Of a stretch of DNA of 64,000 bases, positions 10,769 to 20,550 are shown piece by piece. Source of the stretch: Agapetus fuscipes (Eukaryota > Arthropoda > Insecta > Trichoptera > Glossosomatidae); NCBI GenBank assembly GCA_951799405.1, contig OX637337.1, positions 124,001 through 188,000 of the forward strand, read 5' to 3'. Numbering within the stretch: the first letter of the stretch is position 1; each line of letters opens with the position of its first letter. Under the pieces are notes generated by a model, which saw only the letters and a program-made list of their open reading frames with translations, was not told the origin of the DNA and did not search any database. Position numbers and translations under genes: made by a program.

Positions 10769-10889
10769 AGGCTGCACGGGCCTGACGGAGCCCGCCTTCC
10801 AGATGCTGACAGCGGAGGTGTATGCGGAGTGGGTGTGTGACAAGTGCTTGAACACCAAGAGCATTCCCCTGGTCAAGTTTAAACCATAA
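10769..10889 (+). CDS. pygo: pygopus, last coding exon (second half of PHD finger)
   Basis: The exon follows a 'tgcttgcag' acceptor. Joined to 9294 it restores the Arg codon and gives WFHRGCTGLTEPAFQML, then AEVYAEWVCDKCLNTKS, ending IPLVKFKP before TAA. This supplies the remaining Cys residues of the C4HC3 PHD zinc cluster (R-G-C and C-D-K-C). The short VKFK-x tail is as I remember it for insect Pygopus, whereas vertebrate PYGO1/2 tails differ. The frame is intact and both splice sites are canonical, so the gene looks functional despite the repeat-filled intron. Confidence 0.93.
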
Positions 10890-11990
10890 TGTACGCTCAG
10901 TGGCTTCGTGCCCAACTCTCTGCTGACCTGATGCGCCCTGACCCAGTGAAACAACTCCCAGTGACAAGTGATGAGTGGCGAGGGACTCCTGAATCAAAAG
11001 TACATTTACAAGTGACTTGATTTGTTTCAACAATCAGATGGCAAGGAATGAATGTGCAAGATGTTTTGTTTAATTGCAGCTGTGCCTTTGACATATGTGT
11101 GTAAAGTCTATTGAAATGGAATAATTGGGACATTTATACAATATAAGTAAAACATCCTCGGGTGTTATTCTTACATTTTTAAGAGGTTGATGTATCTTAA
11201 CTGTAATATAGTTTTCCCTCTTTTTATTTGTGTTGTGAAAATAATTATGGAACGTTTACTTTGTAAGAAAGGACGATCAAGTTGTGTGTTACAAGGCTGG
11301 GCTAGTCTCCCTGTTTGTTTGCACATCCTACGCTGAATATGTGTATGGAGTTGGGCGAGGGGGAAATCAACAATCATGCTGTGCCACCGTTCATCACACC
11401 ATTCCTCAAAGTAACCGCTGAGGGGCGGCTAGGCGAGCAATGCCTGGGAGCCCACAGTTGCTGCACTGCACATGAGCATATTCTCCAAGTCCTTAATCAG
11501 CTGTAAACTTGTGCTCCCAACGTATCTGCAACAGAAGTGCAACTTGTTGAGTGTTCCAGCTTTTGCCTGTAAAGGTAGCGTTGTTGTGAGGAGCCTATTG
11601 CAGGTGGGTGATCTGCCCTTGGATTGTCTCTGTTCCTTCATTTCTTGAGAATGCAGTGAGTAAAACTGGAGGCCCATCCCTATGTTACATAGCAGCAAGT
11701 GCGCTAGGAGAGAAATGCTACACAAGTATCACATATTGGATATTTCATATTCTCGCTTCAGGTTTCCAACTATGGATTTCCAATAAAACAAGCGAATTGA
11801 GGAATGGTGTTGGGGCAGCAGTTGGTACAGAATGAGATGATACGCCATCTGTGAGCAAGTCATACAATCTCGTGGAACTCGTGTAGGAATAATGTTAAAG
11901 TATAGACAATTATATTTGCCCACTGTCCTGTTTGTAGTGGTTATTAACAAATCCTTCTAAATTATGAATAAAGTAAATTTCTTTGCATAT
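10890..11990 (+). promoter_or_regulatory. Probable pygo 3' untranslated region with AATAAA sites
   Basis: This region is downstream of the stop and free of recognised repeats. AATAAA hexamers at 11782-11787 and 11967-11972 are candidate polyadenylation signals. No other gene is recognised in this stretch, and the short frames on both strands have no domain. Confidence 0.5.
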
Positions 11991-12499
11991 AGTATAATGT
12001 GAGTGTAATGATAAAATAGTTTTTATAATTATTAACTTTTAGGGAGATAATAACTTTACTTTAGCTAATGGAGATCCTGTACTTGTGTGCGGACATAAGG
12101 CTGATGCGCTTGCTCTTGCACAGTATGCTAGTGGAGGTGTACAGCGGAGGGCTTGCGCTGGGACTATCCCTGGCTAGTCTCCTATATGCAAGCATGGTGT
12201 AGCTGCCTGGTGCCTGGGACTTGCCTGCCTACAGGCTACCGTCAGAGCAAGTCCGTACACACAAAATCACTCTATAATATAAATTCATCGGGACGCATGT
12301 CCAGGACTAGCGTATTTGTATTTTTGTAGATAAATTTGCTATCCTTACAACATCCACCTTAAGTGGTTAGGACTTGTTGCGAGTGGAGGCTATCCCTATT
12401 TCCACAAGACAAGGTTTTTAATTTAATTTATTTTTTGGGCGCCAGAACTCGGACTTGAGTTTGCACTGAATAGCCATCCTTGTTGGCATTGATCAATTT
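11991..12499. other. No gene seen between pygo and the minisatellite
   Basis: Unique-looking sequence with one modestly GC-rich part at 12080-12250. The frames are short and show no domain. Confidence 0.45.
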
Positions 12500-14360
12500 T
12501 AAGCCCTCTGTTCTCATGAAGGCCTCTAGTAAACCCTCTGCCCTCATAAAGGCCTCTAGTAAACCCTCTGCCCTCATGAAGGCCTTTAGTAAACCCTCTG
12601 TCCTCATGAAGGCCTCTAGTAAACCCTCTGCCCTCATGAAGGCCTCTAGTAAACCCTCTGCCCTCATGAAGGCCTCTAGTAAACCCTCTGCCCTCATGAA
12701 GGCCTTTAGTAAACCCTCTGTCCTCATGAAGGCCTCTAGTAAACCCTCTGCCCTCATGAAGGCCTCTAGTAAACCCTCTGCCCTCATGAAAGCCTCTAGT
12801 AAACCCTCTGCCCTCATGAAGGCCTCTAGTAAACCCTCTGCCCTCATGAAGGCCTCTAGTAAACGCTCTGCCCTCATGAAGGCCTCTAGTAAACCCTCTG
12901 CCCTCATGAAAGCCTCTAGTAAACCCTCTGCCCTCATGAAGGCCTCTAGTAAACCCTCTGTCCTCATGAAGGCCTCTAGTAAACCCTCTGCCCTCATGAA
13001 AGCCTCTAGTAAACCCTCTGCCCTCATGAAGGCCTCTAGTAAACCCTCTGCCCTCATGAAAGCCTCTAGTAAACCCTCTGCCCTCATGAAGGCCTTTAGT
13101 AAACCCTCTGTCCTCATGAAGGCCTCTAGTAAACCCTCTGCCCTCATGAAAGCCTCTAGTAAACCCTCTGCCCTCATGAAGGCCTCTAGTAAACCCTCTG
13201 CCCTCATGAAGGCCTCTAGTAAACCCTCTGCCCTCATGAAGGCCTCTAGTAAACCCTCTGCCCTCATGAAAGCCTCTAGTAAACCCTCTGTCCTCATGAA
13301 GGCCTCTAGTAAACCCTCTGCCCTCATGAAGGCCTCTAGTAAACCCTCTGCCCTCATGAAGGCCTCTAGTAAACCCTCTGCCCTCATGAAAGCCTCTAGT
13401 AAACCCTCTGCCCTCATGAAGGCCTCTAGTAAACCCTCTGCCCTCATGAAGGCCTCTAGTAAACCCTCTGCCCTCATGAAGGCCTCTAGTAAACCCTCTG
13501 CCCTCATGAAGGCCTCTAGTAAACCCTCTGCCCTCATGAAAGCCTCTAGTAAACCCTCTGTCCTCATGAAGGCCTCTAGTAAACCCTCTGCCCTCATGAA
13601 GGCCTCTAGTAAACCCTCTGCCCTTATGAAGGCCTCTAGTAAACCCTCTGCCCTCATGAAGGCCTCTAGTAAACCCTCTGCCCTCATGAAGGCCTCTAGT
13701 AAACCCTCTGCCCTCATGAAAGCCTCTAGTAAACCCTCTGCCCTCATGAAGGCCTCTAGTAAACCCTCTGCCCTCATGAAGGCCTCTAGTAAACCCTCTG
13801 CCCTCATGAAAGCCTCTAGTAAACCCTCTGCCCTCATGAAGGCCTCTAGTAAACCCTCTGCCCTCATGAAGGCCTCTAGTAAACCCTCTGCCCTCATGAA
13901 GGCCTCTAGTAAACCCTCTGCCCTCATGAAGGCCTCTAGTAAACCCTCTGTCCTCATGAAGGCCTCTAGTAAACCCTCTGTCCTCATGAAGGCCTTTAGT
14001 AAACCCTCTGTCCTCATGAAGGCCTTTAGTAAACCCTCTGTCCTCATGAAGGCCTCTAGTAAACCCTCTGCCCTCATGAAGGCCTCTAGTAAACCCTCTG
14101 CCCTCATGAAGGCCTCTAGTAAACCCTCTGCCCTCATGAAGGCCTCTAGTAAACCCTCTGCCCTCATGAAGGCCTCTAGTAAACCCTCTGCCCTCATGAA
14201 GGCCTCTAGTAAACGCTCTGCCCTCATGAAGGCCTGTAGTAAACCCTCTGTCCTCATGAAGGCCTTTAGTAAACCCTCTGTCCTCATGAAGGCCTCTAGT
14301 AAACCCTCTGCCCTCATGAAGGCCTCTAGTAAACCCTCTGCCCTCATGAAGGCCTCTAGC
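12500..14360. repeat. 30-bp minisatellite, about 62 units, open in one frame on each strand
   Basis: The unit is 30 bp (…ccctctgccctcatgaaggc…). Because 30 is a multiple of three, the plus strand repeats KPSALMKASS and the minus strand repeats MRAEGLLEAF for more than 600 codons each. Variation is confined to few positions: c/t in gcc-gtc (Ala/Val), c/t in tct-ttt (Ser/Phe), g/a in aag-aaa (silent), and rare c/g. The ttt and gtc variants often occur in adjacent units, which suggests blockwise duplication. No promoter, splice site or domain supports translation, and I treat it as a satellite. Both frames end in unrelated sequence soon after the array. Confidence 0.95.
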
Positions 14361-14866
14361 TTTAGAAATTGTTGGAAATCAAACATCTAAACTGGCCATT
14401 TGATAGTGCATCATCCTTATGTCAATAAATTTGTGATTTTTTCAAAATATATTTGAAGACTATAAGTAACATTTGATTGTTTTCCTAGATAAATATGTGT
14501 TTATTCTTGCCAATAAATACCTATATTATCTCTAAGTATTAAAACACTTTCTTGGTTTACTACGTTGTGTAATTTTTCACGTGTACTTTTGTAAATTAAA
14601 TATTTCTTTGTAATATGTGGAAAAGTATGAATTACTGGAAGCGATCCCTTTGTGGAGAGTTGTGCCTCTTGGAATGCAAAGGCTACAGCTGATGGCAAGA
14701 GAAGCGCACTGGTGGCGCGTTAGCTCTGTCATAACGTACCCGTAATGCGACAATGTACCTCAAAGCAAGACGGGGACGCTTTTAACACCTTGCTCATCAG
14801 GTGGCCTACTTAAATAAAGTGTATTAAAAAATGTATTAATGAGGTTCCATAAGTGAACTGGATTTT
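14361..14866. other. No gene seen
   Basis: AT-rich single-copy-looking sequence between the minisatellite and a SINE. 'taatgaggttcc' at 14837 resembles motifs at 39124 and, reversed, 55498, which may mark the end of a small element. Confidence 0.4.
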
Positions 14867-15165
14867 TTTATAAAAATAGATTTGTGAAGAGAAATGCAAT
14901 TCACCAGCCTATTTGGCCTGGCCAGAAACAGGTAGCAATATTATCAATTAATAATTCATTATTGTTTATTTTAATGAATTATTAATTAATAAATACCCAA
15001 TCATATCTGTTGAACCAGGGTCAAAGTTATGGTCAAATGACCCAGGCATAGATCGAACCAACATTATTGTATTTCAAACACACATATTAGAAATTTAGAA
15101 TATTAGAAACACACTAGAAAGATCAGCCCACTTGGCCTCCTCGGCCATAACACCGACATAGACAA
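14867..15165 (-). repeat. tRNA-derived SINE (family S2, Ser/Leu-tRNA-like head)
   Basis: It is the reverse-orientation relative of 40282-40549. On the minus strand the head has a tRNA-Ser/Leu-like A-box region with 'ttatggccgagg' and a B box ggttcgatc, then the block 'gaccctggttcaaca', an AT-rich inverted motif (ttaattaataattcat) and an A-rich end. Confidence 0.75.
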
Positions 15166-15279
15166 TATTGTGTCCTCATCCGGCCGGGTTGCCAGGGAAA
15201 AGGCATACAAATATTTTGTTATTGGTTACTTAGCATGGCAGTCCCATACAAGACTGACGTTTGCTCGCCGAGAAAAAAA

Positions 15280-15375
15280 TTCCAATTTCAAAAAAAATCT
15301 GATCTCATTAGGCCACCTGATGATGCAAATGGTTTGTTTGCGAAACCAGTTGTGGAACTTAATATACTCAAAGAA
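15280..15375 (+). ncRNA. Hammerhead-ribozyme-like motif, candidate 1
   Basis: The core CTGATGA (15317-15323) is followed by a 5-bp stem GCAAA/TTTGC with a 7-nt loop, then GAAA (15342-15345), a short hairpin and GTT at 15349-15351. The flanks CCAC (15313-15316) and GTGG (15352-15355) pair to form helix I. The order of elements is that of a type I hammerhead. One extra base (T15324) sits between the core and stem II, which is not canonical. A related sequence is at 16985-17095. Such motifs are known from Penelope-like elements. Confidence 0.5.
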
Positions 15376-15507
15376 ATCTCTTGTAAGATGAGAAATTAAA
15401 AGTTAATGCCTCTACAATCAAACAACTTGAGAATCCTCAGGAAGTATCTAGATTTTTTTAAATTTACATTGTCAACCTACAACGTAAAACAAAAAAGTTA
15501 TGCTGGA

Positions 15508-15764
15508 GAGTTGATTTCCAGGATCTGTTGCCGTGGTCTGTCGGAGTTGGAGCTTCCAGACGTTTCGCCCATGTCTGAGATGAGCTTCTTCAGCTTGAAA
15601 GTGAAGTGGAAAAGAACAGTTTTGTCAACATCATTTTCTTCACTTCACTTTCAACCTGAAGAAGCCCATCGCAGACATGGGCGAAACGTCTGGAAGCTCC
15701 AGCTCCCACAAATTCCGGAAAGCAACTCTCCAGCATCATCAGCCGGCCGTGTAAGCCTAAAACT
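15508..15764. mobile_element. Foldback element with two opposed hammerhead-like cores
   Basis: Two inverted arms (about 15508-15615 and 15638-15745) share sequence with the foldback at 27267-27703, in reverse order. Each arm holds a hammerhead-like core: CTGAAGA - GCCCAT stem - GAAACGTC at 15656-15690 (+) and its partner at 15559-15593 (-). The distal block 'cggccgtgtaagcctaaaac' matches the other element's first block. There is no protein-coding capacity. Confidence 0.65.
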
Positions 15765-16523
15765 CTCAATTTATTGTGGTTTAGCAAAATCTTTATATTG
15801 ACTACTTTTTGCACTGTAATTCAATGTTTGAATTGTTACTTAACTTGGATAATTATGTATTGAATGTAAATCTCATTTTACAGAAGAAAAGTGTGAATAT
15901 CTGCTTATAATTAGCCTCATAATTGAAGGCATGCCATTATAAGTTGTTGGGGCCGGGTGCTGCGCAAGCGCTGTGACTGGGATGTTGAGTGTCATGCAGG
16001 ACAGTCCATCATCCTAGCCCACTTCATCTCCATTTCATTATGCCATCCTGTAAGAATTCATCGCTTAGTGTTCAGTTCCCACTTCCTGTGTATAAGACAA
16101 TCCCTTTCATTCAAAAAGAATTGTAAGTAATTGAGAAGTAATAAAATGATTTATTCAAACGCATCATAGTGGAGTCGGTACCAAAAAAAAACTGGGATAA
16201 AAATTGTTACCTTACCCAGCCAGGTTCTTAGGGAAATAGCTTACATATATTTTGTTTTTAGTTGCTAACAGCCCTAACTACCAAGAGGCATTCAAAATGT
16301 GCAACTTTGTTTGACTCCATTGTCTCATCTAGATAGAAAAGTGATCCCTTGTATGTCTGACCTGTGGCTTTGTGATGTTCGAGTTGCCTGTGTCTTCCTA
16401 CTCTAGCCTACTTATTTATATTGAATACATTTTTCATATTTGTTTTTAATCTTAAATATCAAGAACACTGGCAAACAAGTTAATTTTTTAAGGCATTTTG
16501 TATGGTGTTGAAATGTTGAAATG
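15765..16523. other. No gene seen; small repeat traces
   Basis: 16195-16275 shares 'tacatatattttgtt...gttgcta' with 15205-15235, suggesting a decayed copy of the same element. The rest is unremarkable AT-rich sequence. Confidence 0.4.
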
Positions 16524-16691
16524 TTGATGACTATAGCCCAGGAGTTGTGCATGTGGCAGGCTATGTTGATGACTATAGCCCAGGAGTTGTGCATGTGGCA
16601 GGCTATGTTGATGACTATAGCCCAGGAGTTGTGCATGTGGCAGGCTATGTTGATGACTATAGCCCAGGAGTTGTGCATGTGGCAGGCTATG
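16524..16691. repeat. 42-bp tandem repeat, four copies
   Basis: The unit 'gttgatgactatagccc…' occurs four times with no visible differences and stays open in several frames because 42 is divisible by three. There is no evidence that it is coding. The identical units suggest recent expansion. Confidence 0.9.
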
Positions 16692-16984
16692 GTGACAAGG
16701 TTGGAGTCTGTTTCGCGTGCACACCTTGTTATCTATTGCCGGAGTTGTCAAGTAATGGAAGTGTGGTTTATAATTTAGCGGGAATGAGGGTGTGGTTTCA
16801 TGATTTCCGTTGGCCCATACTGGCAGCCATGTATTTAATTTTAAACTTTGCTTTTTTATTATTTGAAGGTGTGCAGTTGCTGTAAGCCTAACTGAACCTT
16901 TGTGACCAGTCTTTGATAAAGGTTGATGAATTTTTCAACCCAGTGAAGAACATTTTTGAAGATAAAGAATAATAAATAGATAAC

Positions 16985-17095
16985 TTGGAGTGCATTAAGT
17001 TCCACAACCGGTTTGGCTTAACAATGAAAGCCACCTGATGGTTGAAGATGGTTGGTTTGCGAAACTGGTCGTGGAACTTCATTTACTCAAAAGTA
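16985..17095 (+). ncRNA. Hammerhead-like motif, candidate 2 (degenerate), in a Penelope-like tail
   Basis: CCACCTGATGG at 17031-17041 is followed by GAAACTGGTCGTGG at about 17060-17073, where GTC is the expected cleavage triplet and GTGG pairs with CCAC. The core CTGATGA has become CTGATGG with extra bases. 'aagttccacaaccggtttgg' at 16989-17008 is the reverse complement of the same motif's 3' half, so this too is a small foldback. Confidence 0.4.
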
Positions 17096-18017
17096 ATTGA
17101 AACAAAATTGGTTTTATTCTTTATCTTATCTTATAAAGATGAAACATTGCAGGGAAGCCACTATGAAATTGTGAGCATTTTTGAAAATTAAATATTTTTT
17201 TGTGTTCTGCTGGGAGCTGAACTCTTATCTTTCTATTACGATTCTAAAGCATTAACCAGTTGACTGCAACTGGTCAATCCCATAGTCATGCGTCAATCAG
17301 CAAGATAATCCAAATAAATGATCACATTCTTACTCCTTTGTCAGCTTTATAATATGATATTGTTGGTGTACCGTGGAATCACTCCCCTACCCGCTCCTTT
17401 GTAGCTTTGCTTTGAGTCAGTGTATTATTTCATGATATGATAAGCTGCCATTGTCAATTAGTGGAGCTATGTTCCCTTCTCATTATGTGTTCACTGGATC
17501 AAGTGTGATGAAATCTGTATTATTCTTTTTGGATCTCTTGTATTGTGATACAATTATTTCAACAATACATAATATTATTTATGTATACTATTTAATCTTG
17601 TATTCTTTTTTCAACAATTCGTAACTTTGGATGAGGTCTGAACATTTATAAAACCGGAAATCCAAATGTGGTCATTTAGCCGGATTAGTTCCAAACCTGA
17701 GCGCCTCTCATCCATACAAAACCGTTTGAATCTGACGGTTTTTGACATTTCCACACATTTGTAATTTACAAATTTGCAATCCGAAAGTCACAAAATTAAA
17801 TAAGTAAGAACATTTTTATTTTTGTTTTAATGCAAAAGATAATAAACCTACTTACTTATTTGGTTAAACCTGCAAAATAATTCAATTTTACTCAAGTTCA
17901 ATTAAAAACAAATTTCTTCTGCATAATTTTCTACTTACAAATTTGATTTGACCATTTATTTGATTTATATCCGAATACATTATAATATGCAATATTCAAA
18001 TCTTATTTACGTAGTAG
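17096..18017. other. No gene seen
   Basis: AT-rich intergenic DNA. No frame with a recognisable domain and no structured repeat found. Confidence 0.4.
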
Positions 18018-18018
18018 G

Positions 18019-19212
18019 TCCCAAAGTTCTGTCACAAATGAAAATAATGATAAAAACAAAAGTACCTATCAGTTTTTAATAAATTATATACCAATTTAAG
18101 GTACATTTAATAAAAAATTAAAATTATTTAAAATGACCTTGTTTTTAATACAGGGCCTTTATCGGCGCGGCCAGTTGTCTATCGCAGCACACACCATTTT
18201 CATGTCTATTTCAGTGACTGCTTTTCAGGCTCTCCAAATTTTTATGGGGCTTAGCACAGACCTTCTCCTCTAAGACCTGCCAAATTTTATAGTTCAAAGG
18301 ATTAAGGTCCGGACTGGAGGAAGGCCAATCTTTGTGTATTATAAAGTCGTTTTTTTATGGTCAAACCAGGCTTGAGTGGTCTTGGCTTTGTGTGCTGGCA
18401 CATAATCCTGCTGGAACACAAAACTATGTCCTGAAAATAGCGTGTTGGGCAGAACTTTGACAAGCTTATCCAAAACCTTCTCTTGGTACACTTTCGCACT
18501 GATTTTGACCCTTTTTCACAAAAATGAACCTCAGTTGGCCCGTAATAAGATATACCCAACCAGAACCATCACTGATGATGGATGATGCCCATGTTGCACT
18601 GGCGGAACTCTTTTTCCTGCTTCTTCAGAGCTCCTAGTGTACACTCTTATCATTCTGTTTATTGTACTTCTCTTCAATATCGAAAATCTTTTGTCTGTAA
18701 AGAGGATATCACGGTGTCGAAACGGAGAGAAAAGTTGTTAAAAACTTCCGGGATCTTGCATTAAGTAAGTGCCCACTCTTTTTTTTTGTATGCTCGTAGA
18801 CTAAGATCTTTGTTTAAAACCTTTTTGACGGTTTTTCTACTGACACCCATCTGCAAATCCATCAACTTCTGTTTTCGGACAGGATTTCTTGCTATGCGCT
18901 CCTTAATCGCTTTGATCGCTGCTGGTGTTCGTGCGGAGCGAGGTCGGCCAATTATTTTCTAGTCCTCAACACTGGAGACTTGCGTTATATTTAAATTTTT
19001 GAGCAACTTGAAAATGGTACTTGGCGAGTGCCCACAGCGGTGCAATGCTAAAACAGCTATTCGGTTTTCTTTCAATGTCCACTCCATCGTGAGAAATTGC
19101 AGCGAATGACTGTTTTTGTTTTAAAATAATTGTTAACAATGAAATTCAATAAATTTTTCTTAAAATCATGTTCTAAATTTAAAAATAATGTGCCAGTGAC
19201 AGAACTTTGGGA
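18019..19212 (-). mobile_element. Tc1/mariner-superfamily transposon with inverted repeats; transposase broken
   Basis: The ends carry the inverted repeat cccaaagttctgtcac (18019-18034) and gtgacagaactttggg (19196-19211). On the minus strand a transposase starts at about 19086 (MEWTLKENRIAVLALH). It has an HTH-type region ending in IGRPRSARTPAAIKAI, a second HTH (SRKTVKKVLNKDLSLRAYKK), and three catalytic regions: DILFTDK, VFQQDYVPAHKAK and SGPDLNPLNYKIW. At least two in-frame stops (after VSSVED and after KKKEWALT) and several frameshifts inactivate it. The element is 1.2 kb, normal for the superfamily. Confidence 0.8.
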
Positions 19213-19214
19213 TC

Positions 19215-20550
19215 GACTATGTATGTATATTTTTTGATGCAAATTTATGTATTGTAAGTGTCTTCTTCTGAGTGGCTTTTAAATGCTGTAAACTAGAAAA
19301 AATCGCTGATTATCAGGAACTCATTTTTTAATTTACTTGGGTGACGTCATATAGCCAAGGGATATTTTGAATGTTCGAACCTCATTCCTCCATTTTAAAT
19401 GATTAAAACTAAGCAATACGAGATAATGCCATAATGTGGTCCTGGGCCTGGAGACTGATCAGGCGCTGGGAGATCTTCCCACATCTATTTGAAGATAAAA
19501 AACATGGTAACACGTAAACAGCTAGTTGCTGCGTGTATGTTGCTGCATGCTGCAAAATGAAAGGACAGTAATCAGCTGTTAGTCGACACGTTTCGTTGCT
19601 TGCTATCTTCAAGTTGATACGGGAATATCTACCAACACCTGTTGAGTCTATCTGGTTGTGGGGCTCGCTGCATTGTGAACATTGCTGAGTCGTGATCAGG
19701 TGAAGCAGTGCCCTCTAGTGGAGCTGTTTGCGTCATGTCCGCAACTGTTGAGGATACCTGACCATCACCGTCCACTGTTCAGTCTTACTTTATAATTGTA
19801 CTAGTATTTGCTATTTTTAATATTATTTAGAGAAGTCAGCTTCAGTGTGTTGTAAATATTAGTTGTTAAGGTCCTGTTCATTAATAATGTAATGTAAGAT
19901 TAACAAGTAACTGTTTTGGAGAATGTGTGGCATCGACATGTGATTTGTACAGCTTTTGTTATGTCTCATATGATTTCCTAACGAGGCTGTCACAAACACT
20001 TCCCTGTATGAACACATCCTCTCTCCTCTCCTCTCAGCCTACTTCCCGCTCCCTGAGGTCCACCACAGTATTTATGTAATAGTGAATTTCCTAATTTCCC
20101 TGTTGGGAAATTTTCCCAACGACAGATGAGGATGTTTCTGTGTATTTTTGTATATATATTTAGTGATGAGATTTGCAAGTTAGAATGAGGCAATGAGGAA
20201 TGTTTGTTGTATTATTGACAGACCCAACTTGAAAGTTTCTGAACAATGATTGTCTGCTGAGATCAATGTGGAGTGGACGGTAATAGCATAAAATGAATTG
20301 TGCATAGTTTATTTTTCATTATGTGAATATTACTACTAAATAATATCAGCAATAATTAATAAAATTGTTATACATTAAACAAGGATTTGTTCTCTTCCCT
20401 CTCTATCCTTACTTCAACAACGCGGTGGAGTTTTCTCATTGTGGAGAGAAGGCTGAGTAAATTTTCCAGCACTATGATTTGAGTTAGAAGAACATACCAA
20501 AATAGAAAAGCATGTCTTACACCCTCAGAGAAATGATACATGGTTTTGAA
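19215..20550. other. No gene seen
   Basis: Frames are short and unrelated to known domains. 19400-19790 has a somewhat balanced base composition, but no convincing exon. Confidence 0.4.

Noticed and set aside
12428..14390. Calling the 652- and 636-codon minisatellite frames as genes
   Set aside because: A 30-bp unit keeps every stop-free frame open automatically. No promoter, splice site or conserved domain supports translation, so they are kept as a finding only.
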